Origin: Piscicola geometra
Lineage: Eukaryota; Annelida; Clitellata; Hirudinida; Piscicolidae
Assembly: GCA_943735955.1 (NCBI GenBank)
Contig: OX030956.1
Location: 14,635,600-14,699,599 of the forward strand
Direction of reading: 5' to 3'
Length of the DNA stretch: 64,000 nt
The notes beneath the pieces were generated by a model. That model was not told the origin of the DNA. It made no database searches and saw nothing but the letters and a program-made list of their open reading frames with translations. Of the stretch, positions 10,000 through 33,809 are shown piece by piece (the first letter of the stretch is position 1; every line of letters begins with the position of its first letter). The translations under genes and the position numbers were made by a program.

Positions 10000-12608
10000 G
10001 GATGATGATGAAAATGATGAAAAAAAAATGACGATGATCATGATGATAATGATATTGGTTGATAATGATAACGAAACACTAGACTGAAAAATTATGGCAA
10101 TGATAAAGACCCAATCAACAGTTCCAGCAAATCAACAGTCAGTCAAAGGCACAACACAAGGCATCATCATCATTATTATCACGGTTGGTGGGTGGGTAGG
10201 TGGGTGGGTAGATGGGTGGGTAGATAGGTGGGTGGGTAGGTGACCTGATCATGAATTGTTTAAGTTGGCCGCTAGATGGCAGAAGAGGCTCCTCCAGCTT
10301 CAGAATCACCTGTATTGTCGTCGTTTTTGTTGGTGTTGATGATGACGATGAAATGATGCTGATGATGATAATGATGTTGATGATGATAATGATGTTTTAA
10401 GCTTCGAAAAGAAAGATAATGGATGAAGGTGGAAAGGTAAAGAAACAAAGACAATATTTGTAAAAAATTGCACACACACACACAATACCCCCCCCCCCCC
10501 CTCATACACACACAGACACAATCCCCCCCCTCACACACACACACAAATACTACACATACAACAACACAAACACGGGCAAATCCCCCCCCCCCCCCCACAC
10601 ACACCCCCCCCCACCTACACACACACACACACGACAACAAACACAGACGAATTTCCCCAACCACACACCCCTACACACACACACACACACACACACATGA
10701 ACACACAAACAAACAAACACAAACACACACACACACACACACGAACAGGGTTATTGAGGATCATGGACTTGAGGGCTTTGGTGTCTTCAGTCAACGTGGC
10801 GGACATCAGAAGCGCCTGGTACGTCTCGGGAAAGTGACTGTGGTTTGTTTGTGGCGTTTGAGATTGCCATCATCACCACCATCTTTATTATTCATAAACC
10901 CCAACAAGACCATACCACCATCGCCAACCTCAACAACAACAAAACCACTAGTCACCAACTTCAACACCACTATCAACATCACTACCAACACCTCAATCTC
11001 AAATAAATAGCCACCAACAACACCAACCAACACAACAACAACATTACCACCCTCAAGCACCAACAACAACACCACCACCACCACCAAGCAAGCACCAACA
11101 ACAACCTCAACAACTCCTTCATGTCCTTCTCGTGACCGAACGAGAAGAGCAAGTCAGCCTCGTCGACCACCACCATCTCCAGGCAATCCTGCAACTTCAG
11201 ATTGCCCGCCAGCACATGTCTCAAGACGCGACTGGGTGTACCGACGACTATGTCTGGCTTGTCCATCAGGAGGGGTCTGTCGTTTGGTGGGATTGTTGAC
11301 GATGGGGTTTTGGTTGGTGGGTGTTATGTTGTGTTGTGGGGAGGTGTGGTAGATTGTGGAAACATGTTATGGAATGGTGGGAAAATTGTGGAATGGTGAG
11401 AAGATGGTGGAAAGATGGGAGGATAATGGAGTGAAAAGTGGTGAAATGGTTGGTTTCATAGCAATTATATTTTTTTGTTCTTAATGATCTTGATTAAATA
11501 TTTTATTCAATTTTCTCTTTTTTCTTTAGTTTTTTTCCAAAAATTTCTAATTTAAACCTAAAATCAATGTTTGTTATTATATTTTATGTTCACTTTTGGA
11601 CGTCGAGTGGCACATTGTTGGAGACGTCCACACACTTCACCTCTCTACTGCAACACAGCGTTACCTCCTGTGTTATTTTCAATATTACATCCATCACAAG
11701 CTACTCTTTAATTTAAATATTCATTAGTTTTTAACTATTTTAATTGGAAAATTTGTAATATTATTATTTAAACAATTTAATTAATATTCACCAAAAAAGT
11801 TTATTTTATTTTTAATTTCATACTTTGATATTGTTGTATGCTTGATTACAAAGTTCCCTGGTTGGAGCAAGCACTAGAGCTTTGGTTGACTGCAGCTCAT
11901 TCGACTGAAAATATAATTTAAATTAAGTTTTAAACATAGCTTTATTTAAACAATCTTTTTATCTAAAATAACAATTAATTTTTCCTACATCCCAAAAGAT
12001 CATGTAACAAATTTTTTTTATTTATGTAAGTACAAGGCAAAATGTTATTTTCAGTGAAAACTTGATTGAAAATATAATTTATGTAGGAACAAGCCTGTTT
12101 TGAGGTGATAATCTTGTGAACGACTGGAATGACGTAGGCGCCAGTCTTGCCTGATCCAGTCCTCGCCCTGGCCAACACATCCTTGCCCACCAAGGCGAGT
12201 CTTATTGCCTTCTCCTGCACCAGCGTTGGCTTCTTCCATCCCAACTTTGCCAATGCCTAAGATTGTGAAAGGGTTGGTATAAGTATGCTTTATTAATAAA
12301 ATTCGAAAACTTATAATTAATATGCTTAGACATGTATTCGTCTTCTATTCATTTAGATGAATTTTTCCATAGAAAACTAGATTATACAATTATAAAATAA
12401 TTATTATTTATTAAAATGTGTTTCTGCCTTAACATTACACTTTTCCTTTACTAATTACTCAAACTTGTTGCTTTTATTACAATATATTAATTTAATTTAA
12501 ATTATAAAATTTAAAGTATATCACAAAAACCACCTTTAGGATACGGTCATCAAGCCCCAGGTCCTCGAAGCTGCACTCTACTTCGTCGTTATTAGCCTCC
12601 TCGGACAT
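5824..12608 (-). CDS. DDX56: DDX56-type DEAD-box ATP-dependent RNA helicase (18 exons, 552 aa)
   Basis: Nucleolar RNA helicase of the DDX56 (yeast Dbp9) family, which acts in large ribosomal subunit assembly. Exons in transcript order: 12608-12534, 12256-12095, 11904-11824, 11667-11594, 11276-11106, 10837-10747, 10309-10245, 9883-9779, 9255-9184, 8681-8565, 8246-8133, 7820-7751, 7650-7620, 7378-7314, 7135-7046, 6781-6676, 6180-6080, 5892-5824. The phases chain without a break to 552 aa; human DDX56 is about 547 aa. Motifs: Q motif [13 protein letters not shown] (31-43), Walker A ARTGSGKT (56-63), PTREL (93-97), TPSR (144-147), DEAD (169-172), SAT (200-202), SRGIDF (347-352), HRVGRTAR (372-379). 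The tail [23 protein letters not shown] and VPEYI is typical of DDX56. The C-terminus is Lys/Arg-rich (KRKAKKRK), a likely nucleolar signal. All catalytic motifs are intact. Intron 2 appears to use a GC donor. Confidence 0.95.
6181..6675 (-). other. DDX56 intron 16
   Basis: A 495-base intron, 5' end ATTG|GTGAGT at 6676/6675. Apart from a pyrimidine-rich plus-strand stretch around 6350-6660 (purine-rich in the transcript), it holds nothing gene-like. Open frames here are antisense or read-through shadows of exon 16. Confidence 0.6.
7677..7748. repeat. (CA)n microsatellite filling DDX56 intron 12
   Basis: An almost pure CA repeat of about 70 bases, GT in the transcript. It makes up most of a 100-base intron and begins two bases inside the 5' splice site (CTGCAG|GTTTGTGTG). 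Translated frames here are artefacts. Confidence 0.95.
7821..8132 (-). other. DDX56 intron 11
   Basis: A 312-base intron. It holds an ATG(A)-rich imperfect repeat (GCATGAAT-like units, 7828-7925) and a strongly C-rich block with a run of about 12 C at 8090-8102. No gene is visible. Confidence 0.6.
8247..8564 (-). other. DDX56 intron 10
   Basis: A 318-base intron with a G-rich plus-strand start and an ACAACA/CAACC-type low-complexity end. There is no gene inside. Confidence 0.55.
8697..8851. repeat. 19-bp G/T-rich minisatellite in DDX56 intron 9
   Basis: About eight head-to-tail copies of a 19-base unit (GGATGGTTGGGTTGTGGTT) with very few changes. The plus strand has many short G runs; the transcript carries the C/A-rich complement. 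The apparent Trp/Gly-rich open frame across it is a repeat artefact. Confidence 0.9.
9575..9770. repeat. Pyrimidine-rich imperfect repeat in DDX56 intron 8
   Basis: The plus strand is almost wholly C/T with irregular repeats of CCCTCCATCCCTCCACCCCT, ending about 9 bases before the intron 8 donor of the minus-strand gene. The transcript strand is therefore a long polypurine tract. Confidence 0.85.
9891..10060. repeat. (GAT)n trinucleotide repeat in DDX56 intron 7
   Basis: Imperfect GAT/ATG triplets across about 170 bases, densest at 9957-10020. On the transcript this is ATC-rich and lies next to the intron 7 acceptor. Confidence 0.9.
10183..10243. repeat. GGTGGGTAG short tandem repeat in DDX56 intron 7
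   Basis: Repeats of GGTGGGTAG and GATGGGTGG directly abut the exon 7 donor of the minus-strand gene. Because it touches the splice site, repeat slippage here could reach it. Confidence 0.8.
10469..10742. repeat. CA repeats mixed with C homopolymers in DDX56 intron 6
   Basis: Blocks of (CA)n alternate with C runs of 8-14 bases. On the transcript these are GT blocks and G runs. The array starts at the 5' splice site (AACCCT|GTTCGTGTG at 10747/10746). Cysteine/valine-rich open frames across it are artefacts. Confidence 0.9.
10838..11105 (-). other. DDX56 intron 5, CAA/CCA-rich
   Basis: A 268-base intron of low-complexity CAA, ACC and CCA triplets on the plus strand. No gene is visible. Confidence 0.6.
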
Positions 12609-14130
12609 TTTAAGTTTTGATGATGATTTATTCGTTTATTTTGAATAAAAATGAAATCTCTATTTTTAAATTAAATAACTCAAAACAAGCTTTTCAAAGG
12701 TTGATAGCTAAATTAAGAGAAACACGTGTTTACATTTAAGCAAAGAGTATACATCGATGTAAAGATCGCTCAACGAAAAATATTAATTTGATACAACTGT
12801 TAGTGAGTAAAGAAAATGTATAGTTGAAATTGAATATTGGATTTTCATATTTTTTAAATACAAAAAAGCCTTCTTAATTCACTATAAATGAGATCTACGT
12901 CAGTCAGTCCTGAACAATGTCGGGGCACCATATGTAGATTATGTTTATCAACTTTCACCACAGTAAAACTTCAAACCAATTTTTTTCATTCCTTACTATT
13001 TTCTAGTAGTTGAGCTTTAGACCTGTTCACACCACTGTATTTCCCCCCATCTAATCCTTTGCCTTTTTACTCTTCATCCTCCTTGAACAGTGCTTTGGCC
13101 ATCCTGAAAAGCGACAGACATGACCATACCATCTCATCTTCCTTTAGTTCACTGTGGTCAGTATGTATTAATGGGGCCCAATAGCAAATAGAAAGTGCGA
13201 TTCAAACAGAAAGCTAAAACTCAGTCCAAAATATTCAAATAGTTTATAATGAAACAATACAATACAATACAACGACGAGTATTATTAACGTAGCGTAAAC
13301 CCGGACGGGCTTCAAGACCACAAGAAACAACGCTCTTTAGATAAAATGTAATATTTAAAGTATTACAACTTTATTCAACTATATTTCACGGCCAAAAACA
13401 ACAATTTATTTTATCTAAAGGACCATTAACTTTAAAGAAACAATCAATTAGAAAGATACTAAAGGGTATAAATAACTTGATTTTGTTCATAATTTAAACT
13501 GAAACTTCAAATAAATTCTAAATAAGAAAGTTGAAAAAAAAAATTTTTATTCCAAATATGGACATCAAAGTAATATAAAAGATGTTTTGTTGTAAAATAG
13601 GTTTGATTATTTTCACAATATAAAGTGGAATATTTCTTATTTCCTGTCTTGAAAAGGTTTGCTTTACCATATAATTATTACAAACCTTTCATCCGAATTA
13701 GTCTTAAAATATCTTTGAAAAATTACTTTTTTTTGAAGTTATTTAATTCAAAAATCTATTATATTCTCGAAATTCTGATGTCAAGTGAAGCGTCGTGTGA
13801 TGCATGGAGGAATCCATGACACCAATCCGCGGCACCTTTGACCCTTAAACCCTCAACGCCATCAATAAAAGTCGAGCTGCAGAGCAACTCTAATAACAAC
13901 TTAATGCTACTCCAATGCATTGATATGCGCTTTAACCAAAGCTGTAAAGCACGCTTTCATTGCTTCCACGCTTATTTTATTTTAGCAATTTTAAATTTGA
14001 TTCTAACACCATTAAATTGACAAATTAAATATATTAATTTAGCCTTGCTTAAAATTAGTTTACTCTTTAGCAATTTTATTTTTTCTGATTTTTAATAAAA
14101 TTTCACCCATTCTTTCTTGAAGGTATATGA
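12609..14130. other. Intergenic, upstream of DDX56
   Basis: AT-rich sequence holding the helicase 5' flank, a LINE-like remnant (12890-13170), a short AATAC repeat at 13255-13271, and no supportable gene. The open frames 13625-13819 and 13838-14020 are AT-rich and lack protein-like features. Confidence 0.4.
12890..13170 (-). mobile_element. Probable non-LTR retrotransposon remnant (end of RT ORF)
   Basis: The minus strand at 13160-13020 yields broken peptides in the order RWYGHV-like, then RMAKALFKEDEE, then KGKG and a W-x-E-like block. These resemble the C-terminal tail of LINE reverse transcriptases (WxGHVxRM, then RGRPxxRW). There are stops and frameshifts, so it is dead. GC content is above its surroundings. 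The limits are guesses, and the downstream part (12890-13020) may be the element's 3' end. Confidence 0.4.
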
Positions 14131-14189
14131 ACAAAGTTCCTTAAAAAACATAACATCCAAGCAACCAACCGAGGCACCAACCACCTTCT

Positions 14190-14465
14190 ATCTCTCTATT
14201 CCACCTCCGCAACTCGACTTTTCCACCAAATGCAGCTAGACAGACAGACAAGGTACTCGATAGCGTGTGTGTGGCTGGGTAGATAAAGGCGTTTTGACGC
14301 GTCGGATGCACTGGCGAGTAATAATTATATGCATTGACGTGCCTAAACTATCATCCATCCATCGCCGCCCTCGGTTAGCCCTGCGTTGCGCTCGACTGGT
14401 GCGTTTAACGCCGACGTGTCATGGTGCTTCTGCTTTATGACGCCTGCGAACGCTGTTTTGCTTAT
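14190..14465. promoter_or_regulatory. GC-richer island, candidate regulatory element
   Basis: A block distinctly richer in G+C and CpG than its surroundings (GACGCGTCGGATGC, CGCCGCCCTCGG and GCGTTTAACGCC words). It also carries a TAATTAT homeodomain-type core. It lies 6 kb upstream of the EMX gene and shows no open frame of note. Its function is inference from composition alone. Confidence 0.25.
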
Positions 14466-14469
14466 TCAA

Positions 14470-17400
14470 TTATAACTTCTTCAGCTCACTTTTCAACTCA
14501 ATTTGTCTTTAAATTGCGATTAATTTTGTTTCTAATTGGCAATCGAAGGTTTTGTTTATTCGCTCATTTTTCAACTTAGTTTACCCTATTTAGGGGTTAT
14601 TTTTGTTTTTAAGTGGACTGCGAAGATTTTTATTTTTGATTTTTAGTGTTTTCTTTGGGTTTTTTAAATAATGAAAATAATGGAATATCAACATTTCTAA
14701 GTGAGTTTAATGATTTATTTTTTAAATGTTGAACAAATTCGTGAAATTAGAATTGGCAAGGCTCGAAGGAGCCCACTATCACGCTCAAACAGTTGCTGGA
14801 TTTGGCTTGAAACCATAAATAATTAAAATTAATTATCTTAAATAAACTAATTAATTTAATATTAATCTCATTCAAACATTTAAAACATTCTAAACCACAA
14901 TAAATCCTTAATAAGCTTTTTGAAAAAACACAAATTATTTGCCAAATCACAATGATGAAGCGGCTAAAGCGACTGTAGCCCGGGGCAGTGTTGGTTTAGG
15001 CGGTTGGATGGGTGGAAGGCTGTGCACAATGGCAGAGGCATTAGAGCATTGATGTCAAGTGCTTTGCTTATTGGGGTTACATCGCATCGTTCATCGATCT
15101 CATCGCAGGGTACTTTAGCGTTTAATTAATGATTTCGAATGTGGATACTCTTGCCTTAATCGAGTTTCGAGTGGATCTTTGACCTCTTAAGGGTCCCTAA
15201 CTCAACACATAAATAAATTATTTTTAAAACAATTTATTTTATAAAACTATTCGTAAAAATCTATATTCAGTGTTTTCCCATACATGTTTTTTTTCGTTCC
15301 CACAATAGCGTGAATTAGCGTGTTAGCGCTTTTCGTGGACACTTGAAAGGTGTAATTACTTGTGAAATGTCAACGAAACCAGCGTATGCTACTAGCATTA
15401 TCTTCATTAAGCGCACAATCTATCATTATATCTTGCTGTGGGTTTTCGTGATAGTTGGGTTGGTGGTTAGATGGTGTGGCCGGGATAGTTCTTACTTGGT
15501 TTTTTGTTCTTAAAATGTTAATCATAGTGGGTTTTTATTATTCTTCAGTTGAAAAGAACTTCTAAAGTACATTTAAAATTCGAAGTTGAACTCAAACACC
15601 ACTCAAACCTCAAAAAGTAATCAACTAGCCTCACCAATCCCCATATTCCCATTTGTTAATCCGCTATTTCTTAACACCAAATACATTATTCCTCGTTAGG
15701 CATATAACTATCCACAACCCTAGTTACAAAACAAAAACGCAGACTACTTTGCAACCACCCCCTTCCTCATTTTCTACAACCACGGATTCCTTCAGCAACC
15801 CTTGCTGTTTTAACTTCCGACTTCTACTTGACTATAATTCTAAAGTATATATAACACTTACAATATAAACTTTAATATGAATATTTAATCTATAGATATA
15901 TGCATATTAAATGATTAAATGTGTAGACAAATACATGTATAATGTGTATACACGTACATACACAAACGCCGGCACGCATGCATACACACCAGGAAAGTCA
16001 AACTCCTAAGTGGCAGATAACAAGGGCACCGATCGGCATCATTATCATCACTATCGAGCAATCATCATCATTATCAACACTGCTACAATGAGTTATTTTA
16101 GTTTCTATAATCATTAATTAAGTTTCCACCATTCCCATAAAAGTTAAAAGTAATCATCTCCACACAAACTGACTTATAAGTTTTTCATTCATCGAAAAAA
16201 AAAAAACTTTGTAAGAAAAAAATATTTTGATATTTGAATTTTTAAAATTGAATCTACTCAGTTTTAAATCTTTAAAAAATATTATTTTTATTATTTCCTC
16301 CCTTCTATCCCCCCACCTCCTTCCCAAACCCGCACATAAATTCAACCTCTTAATTTGCCAGGCACCCGACCTGATCACAGCTATCTCTGGGAGATTAATT
16401 AACCAATCAACTTCCATTCTAGTGTCACGTGACACGACTCTTTGAGTCCCTCCATCCGATTAACCCCCTGTTAGCTTTTTGAGTCATGTTCTTTATTTTG
16501 AGGATTTTGATTTTTGATTTGTTAAAGTTTTTATTTATTTTTCATTAATATATTTATGATTTGAATTATTTTTACATCTATTTTTATTTACATTTTTGAT
16601 AAGAAAAGAAATAGGTTTTTTTTAATGTTTTCTGAAAAATTGTTTTAAATATTTTTATAAGTTATAGCTTAAAGGTTCTATAAAGAAATATTTTTTTGAA
16701 AAATATGAAAGTTTTAATGAGAAACTACTCATCTAGAAGTTTGAGCAATCATTCAGATCAAACAAACAACCTGTTAAAAATTATTCTCTCCTCAAACTTA
16801 ACCACTTACGATGACGCTTAATGCTGAGAAACTAATTAATTTGTAAGAGAACCAGTTTGGCCTTTGCTCTGTAGACAGTATATGACACATACGGGACATA
16901 AAAAACACAAATAAATAAATTTAAATTAAACTCAATATAATGGTTTCATAGTTTTAATGGACCAATCAAATTATTCAACTCTTCTTTCTTAACCCAAAAC
17001 CAAACTCCATATCTTATACTAGGTAAAATCAATGAACAATATGAAATACAACTAACAGGCATTAGAGACTGCAAGGCCGTTTGATCGGAACTTCTTAAGT
17101 ATTTAAGTCTCCTTTATGGAACTGCTTACCGCTGATTGGAACGTATTAAATGCATTTGTGCGTCCGAATCGTTATAGGGATTTGGCAAGTACTTACGCTC
17201 CCTCTTCAAAGATGCGAGCGTCTAAGGTGTGTACAAGAGTGGGATTAGTACGAATAGAGGGATGGAGGGGTCATTGGTGCGATACTTTGGTGGTGCGAGA
17301 AGTGCTAATGTGGGAGATTTACAGTTTGTCTGAATTGAACTTGGGATCGAATTATTCACACACCGGATGAATGGGTAAAGTAATACAACGCAAAATTAAA

Positions 17401-17815
17401 CTCCCATTAGAGCTAAAACTTACACAAACAACCAGGCATATCCACAAACACATAAACACACATACAGTGTCCAAGCGGTTAAGCCTTAAAGAACGAATAA
17501 TGAAACTAACTAGTCGCATTATTAACGACTCAAAGATGAAAGCTATACACACAATTACATACACCAAACACATACCCACAATATATACTGTATCGACTAT
17601 ATCTCACACCACGTGATTAGTGACCAGCTCCCTTAGAGTTGCAATTAAAAATTAAAACAAACTAAAAATAAAATAGCCTATAAATTTCTTGTTATAATTG
17701 CATGGAACGAACCCGTGTTGCTCATTACTTGAGTATATAACCAAGAAACGTGTTTTTCAATTGAAGAATCCCTTAGAAGCGATAAAGCTAGATTAATATT
17801 GATTTTAGAATTAGA
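14470..17815. other. Intergenic, EMX upstream region
   Basis: AT-rich, with no gene. It includes an island at 14960-15135 (ATCGCATCGTTCATCGATCT, TTTAATTAATGA), CA-rich words at 15950-15990, and an island at 16355-16470 that contains a perfect palindrome GTGTCACGTGACAC (16422-16435). Small open frames here (such as 16154-16435 minus, 17116-17370 plus) have no recognisable content. Confidence 0.35.
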
Positions 17816-17819
17816 AAGC

Positions 17820-18065
17820 AATCATTTGAAGATTGTACTTTCTCCTGCATTCATTCTGTCAGTCAATCGTAATTCGACAAATTGGAGTGATTAATTTGTA
17901 ATAAATGCCGACTGCTCTGCCAGCATTGGCTCTTTTTCCGATAGACCACGCCTCCAAATAGCTGCAAAATTAAATGTATGGGCTGTAATTGGTGATTATT
18001 TGAATTACGCAAGAAGTGATTTTGAAGCAATTGATTGGAAGTAAGGTGTTATTGCAACAATGACA
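17820..18065. promoter_or_regulatory. Island with homeodomain and Gli-like sites, candidate enhancer
   Basis: A compact block 2.3 kb upstream of the EMX ATG. It contains GATTAATTTG, GTAATTGG, CAATTGATTGG and CAATCAT homeodomain/TALE-type words, and a GACCACGCC word resembling a Gli site (17944-17952). It is better structured than its flanks and non-coding in all frames. This is a guess from motif clustering. Confidence 0.25.
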
Positions 18066-18069
18066 TCAT

Positions 18070-20189
18070 CATCAAAATAATTAACTTCTTTTTATGTATA
18101 CTGATTAAATATTAATTTTGTTAAATAAAAATTATTTTACACATTTTTCGAGCATAAATTATATTGAATTAGTTGTATTCTTTATTCAAAATAAATTTTT
18201 TTAAATATATTAATTTTAAAAACTCTTGAACTAGCCGTTGAGAAATTTATTAATATTGTTATCACATATTTGTTTTGTCCCATTAGTGAATGTCTAAATT
18301 TGAAAATGGCACAAATTCTTGGAACTTTGCAACCACACAACCAGAAATTTTCAATTTTTTATTTCTTGAAAAATAGCACATTATATTCTAGAATAGATTT
18401 AAAGTTTGTTTTAAAAAAATCAATGATTGATTATTAATTTTCTATTGGCACATTCTTAAACGGAGCATATTCTCAAATGGGTCGGATCATATATCTCTAT
18501 CAATACCTTAAAAATTTCAATGTTGTCTTATAATTTGATCGTGAGACCATTGCTTGCTCACATTTTGTGCTAGACACAGAATTTCTATATATATGCATGA
18601 GGCTAAGAAATCTAATGTATAAATGGTTCAGAGATGATAGTTTAGTGAATTAAATTGGGTGTTCCCAACTTAAGGGTGTTTTTGTGAAAATAGATTAGAT
18701 TATTAGTTTTTAAAACCTGATAAACTCAACAAATTTCTAGATAAACTTTTTGAACTGATCAACAAAATAGTTAAAATAATCGTTTGAGTTTGAAACTATA
18801 AATTATATATTTTTTGAATTAGTGGATATTTAAATGAAGTTTTGAAACATCCAATTTGAAGCTAATTTTGCTTTTTAATTAATTTTCAATCAGCAAAATC
18901 CTAACACTGATGTGAATCACAGTTTGATAAAAGTCTAATAGGAAAATTCAAAAGCTTGACTTCTCAAAAAGGTTTTTGTCTTTTCAACTTACTTGATTTT
19001 AAATGTCTGGAGAAATAGCATTTAATTTTTAAACATATTTTTTTCGCTTTCTTTTTAAATCACTTCACCACCACCATTCCCATATACCATCATCATTTAA
19101 ACCACCGTCGCACCTTTAACAAAATCTTCATCATTACACCATCACCACTCCACTATCTAAATTGCATCGATCATTACGCCGCTTAAGTTGCCCTGTAATA
19201 GACACGTAATGGCTGGTCACAACGGTGCACTGCTTACATTATCAGTATTTTCTCATCATCATTTGAATGATTAGCCACTCATCTCATCACAAATGCACCT
19301 AATTTGCTTGCTGTATATGACTTGTTATTACAGGCCGTATTGATCTTTTCATTAGACTTGTTTTTCTGTTACAGCTAGTATTTCTTTGATTTTTTTCGGT
19401 GCAAATCTGCGTGATACTTGATGCAAAAAAATCCACAAATCAATAAAGCAGAATCTGTTATCTCTAAATATCATAATTAAGCGATTTGAATTAGTAACTA
19501 TTAATCTTACGTTTGAGATTATTGAATTATTTATTTAATTAAAACATAACTAACTGTGTTTATTACTTATCTATGTTATCACCTTAAAGAGAAGCCTACA
19601 TTTTAATTTTAAAGATTTTAACAAATCCAAAATGGTTTATTTATAGATTAATTTGACATTTTAGATACTCAACAAAATCTCAATAATACAAATGTCGAGA
19701 ATACGCAGTTTTGTCAACTAAGCAGCTTTTGAATTCACTGGAAATATCTAGCTATCAATTTTTAAATAGTTCTTAGTTAACTATTTTTATAAACTATAGT
19801 TTTAATATCATCGTCTACAGTGTCGATGATAAATACATCAAATAAAGTACTTATTGATTTGAAGAGAACGAATTGATAGCATATTTGATAATAACCTTGA
19901 TGAATTAATACATGCAAAAGTTATCATCTGCTTTCAACTATAATGCTAGTTAATTTTTGAAAACAGTTGTATGAAGAATAGTATTTTTCTTTCAGGGAAA
20001 GACGGAACGGTTTTGAAGAATAATTAAATAGGATTCTTGACGAAACTTGACTACAAATTGTCAAGCAAACTGGAGTCGGTATCCAGTTAGCCAGTGGCTT
20101 GCCCAGAAAGAAACAACAGAAATTAACAAGCATAAAAAACGAAAGATAACACCCCGAAACATAGGGCAAAAACTCCTATCCAAACAAAA
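18070..20189. other. Intergenic, EMX proximal upstream
   Basis: Mostly AT-rich without genes. A GC-richer block at 19130-19370 (ATTACGCCGCTTAAG, ATGGCTGGTCACAACGG) may be regulatory. Sequence just before the ATG may include an untranslated exon: TTCATTCCAG ends at 20325, shortly before the start codon, and could be a splice acceptor. Confidence 0.35.
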
Positions 20190-20195
20190 GCAGGT

Positions 20196-20310
20196 AAACA
20201 CACATACACACAAACACACACACACAAACAAATAAACACACAAAAACAAACACACACACAAAAACAAACACACACACACAAACAAACACACACACACACA
20301 AACACACACA
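20196..20310. repeat. Imperfect (CA)n repeat just before the EMX start codon
   Basis: CA/CAAA repeats of about 115 bases end about 20 bases before the EMX ATG. They are therefore either in the 5' UTR or at the end of a 5' UTR intron. The valine/cysteine open frames on the minus strand are artefacts. Confidence 0.9.
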
Positions 20311-20332
20311 CTCGTCTTCATTCCAGTCGATA

Positions 20333-24976
<4,644 letters not shown>

Positions 24977-25127
24977 TTAAGAATTGTCAAAAATAGTTTT
25001 TAAATTCCTCTTTAGAGTGACAGGATGAAAGATCTTGTGGATTTGATGTCGTTATCAAAAGGCCTATGAATATTTGTGTTGTTTTGATGTTGTCCATAAT
25101 ATTACGCATGTTTGCATGTCGTTTCAA

Positions 25128-25133
25128 AATAAA
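25128..25133 (+). terminator. EMX polyadenylation signal
   Basis: AATAAA, 152 bases after the EMX stop codon and followed by T-rich sequence. It is the first canonical signal downstream and the likely 3' end of the transcript. Confidence 0.65.
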
Positions 25134-25188
25134 CTTTTGCAAATTTTCAATATGATTTCATTCTTCCTAAGGTCATAAACATGTTATT

Positions 25189-33420
<8,232 letters not shown>

Positions 33421-33427
33421 GAGAAAA

Positions 33428-33433
33428 TATAAA
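33428..33433 (+). promoter_or_regulatory. TATA box of the F-box gene
   Basis: TATAAA preceded by an A-rich stretch, about 160 bases upstream of a good splice donor (33590/33591). The predicted start of transcription would be near 33460. Just upstream, CCACCCACATTTTCCC and CTATTGGTTG (an inverted CCAAT-like word) support a promoter here. Confidence 0.45.
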
Positions 33434-33590
33434 CTGTATGACCTAGATTTACAGCTGATGTTACATATATACTTAAAGGAAAAACAAAGACTTCAAGAAA
33501 TTTTAAGCCGGTTCTTGCAGAGTTTTGATCGTTTAAGTTAAAGAAATCATAATCATTTGAAAAGCTTAATAATTTCTACAGCGTTTAAAG

Positions 33591-33776
33591 GTGAGTTATG
33601 TTTTGTTAATTCTGATATTAAAAGCATCTTGTATATCAATTCCTTTGTTACTGGCTTTTGTTTGCCAAGCTATTGTTTTCAGCGTTTTCTTTATGAAAAC
33701 ATATTTACTAATTTTCTAATTCTTTCAACTTATTCTATCTTTTTACTATTTCACCGTTATTTCATCATCCTTTCAG
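33591..33776 (+). other. Probable 5' UTR intron of the F-box gene
   Basis: A strong donor TTTAAAG|GTGAGTTATG at 33590/33591 pairs with acceptor CATCCTTTCAG ending at 33776, a 186-base intron typical of this window. The coding ATG follows at 33810, so the first exon would be non-coding. Confidence 0.6.
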
Positions 33777-33809
33777 CTGTCTATCTTCACATTGCATCAG
33801 CCATTAGAG

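Noticed and set aside
33792..33809. N-terminal extension of the F-box protein from position 33792
   Set aside because: The codon at 33792 is TTG. The first ATG is at 33810, just after a likely 5' UTR splice acceptor.
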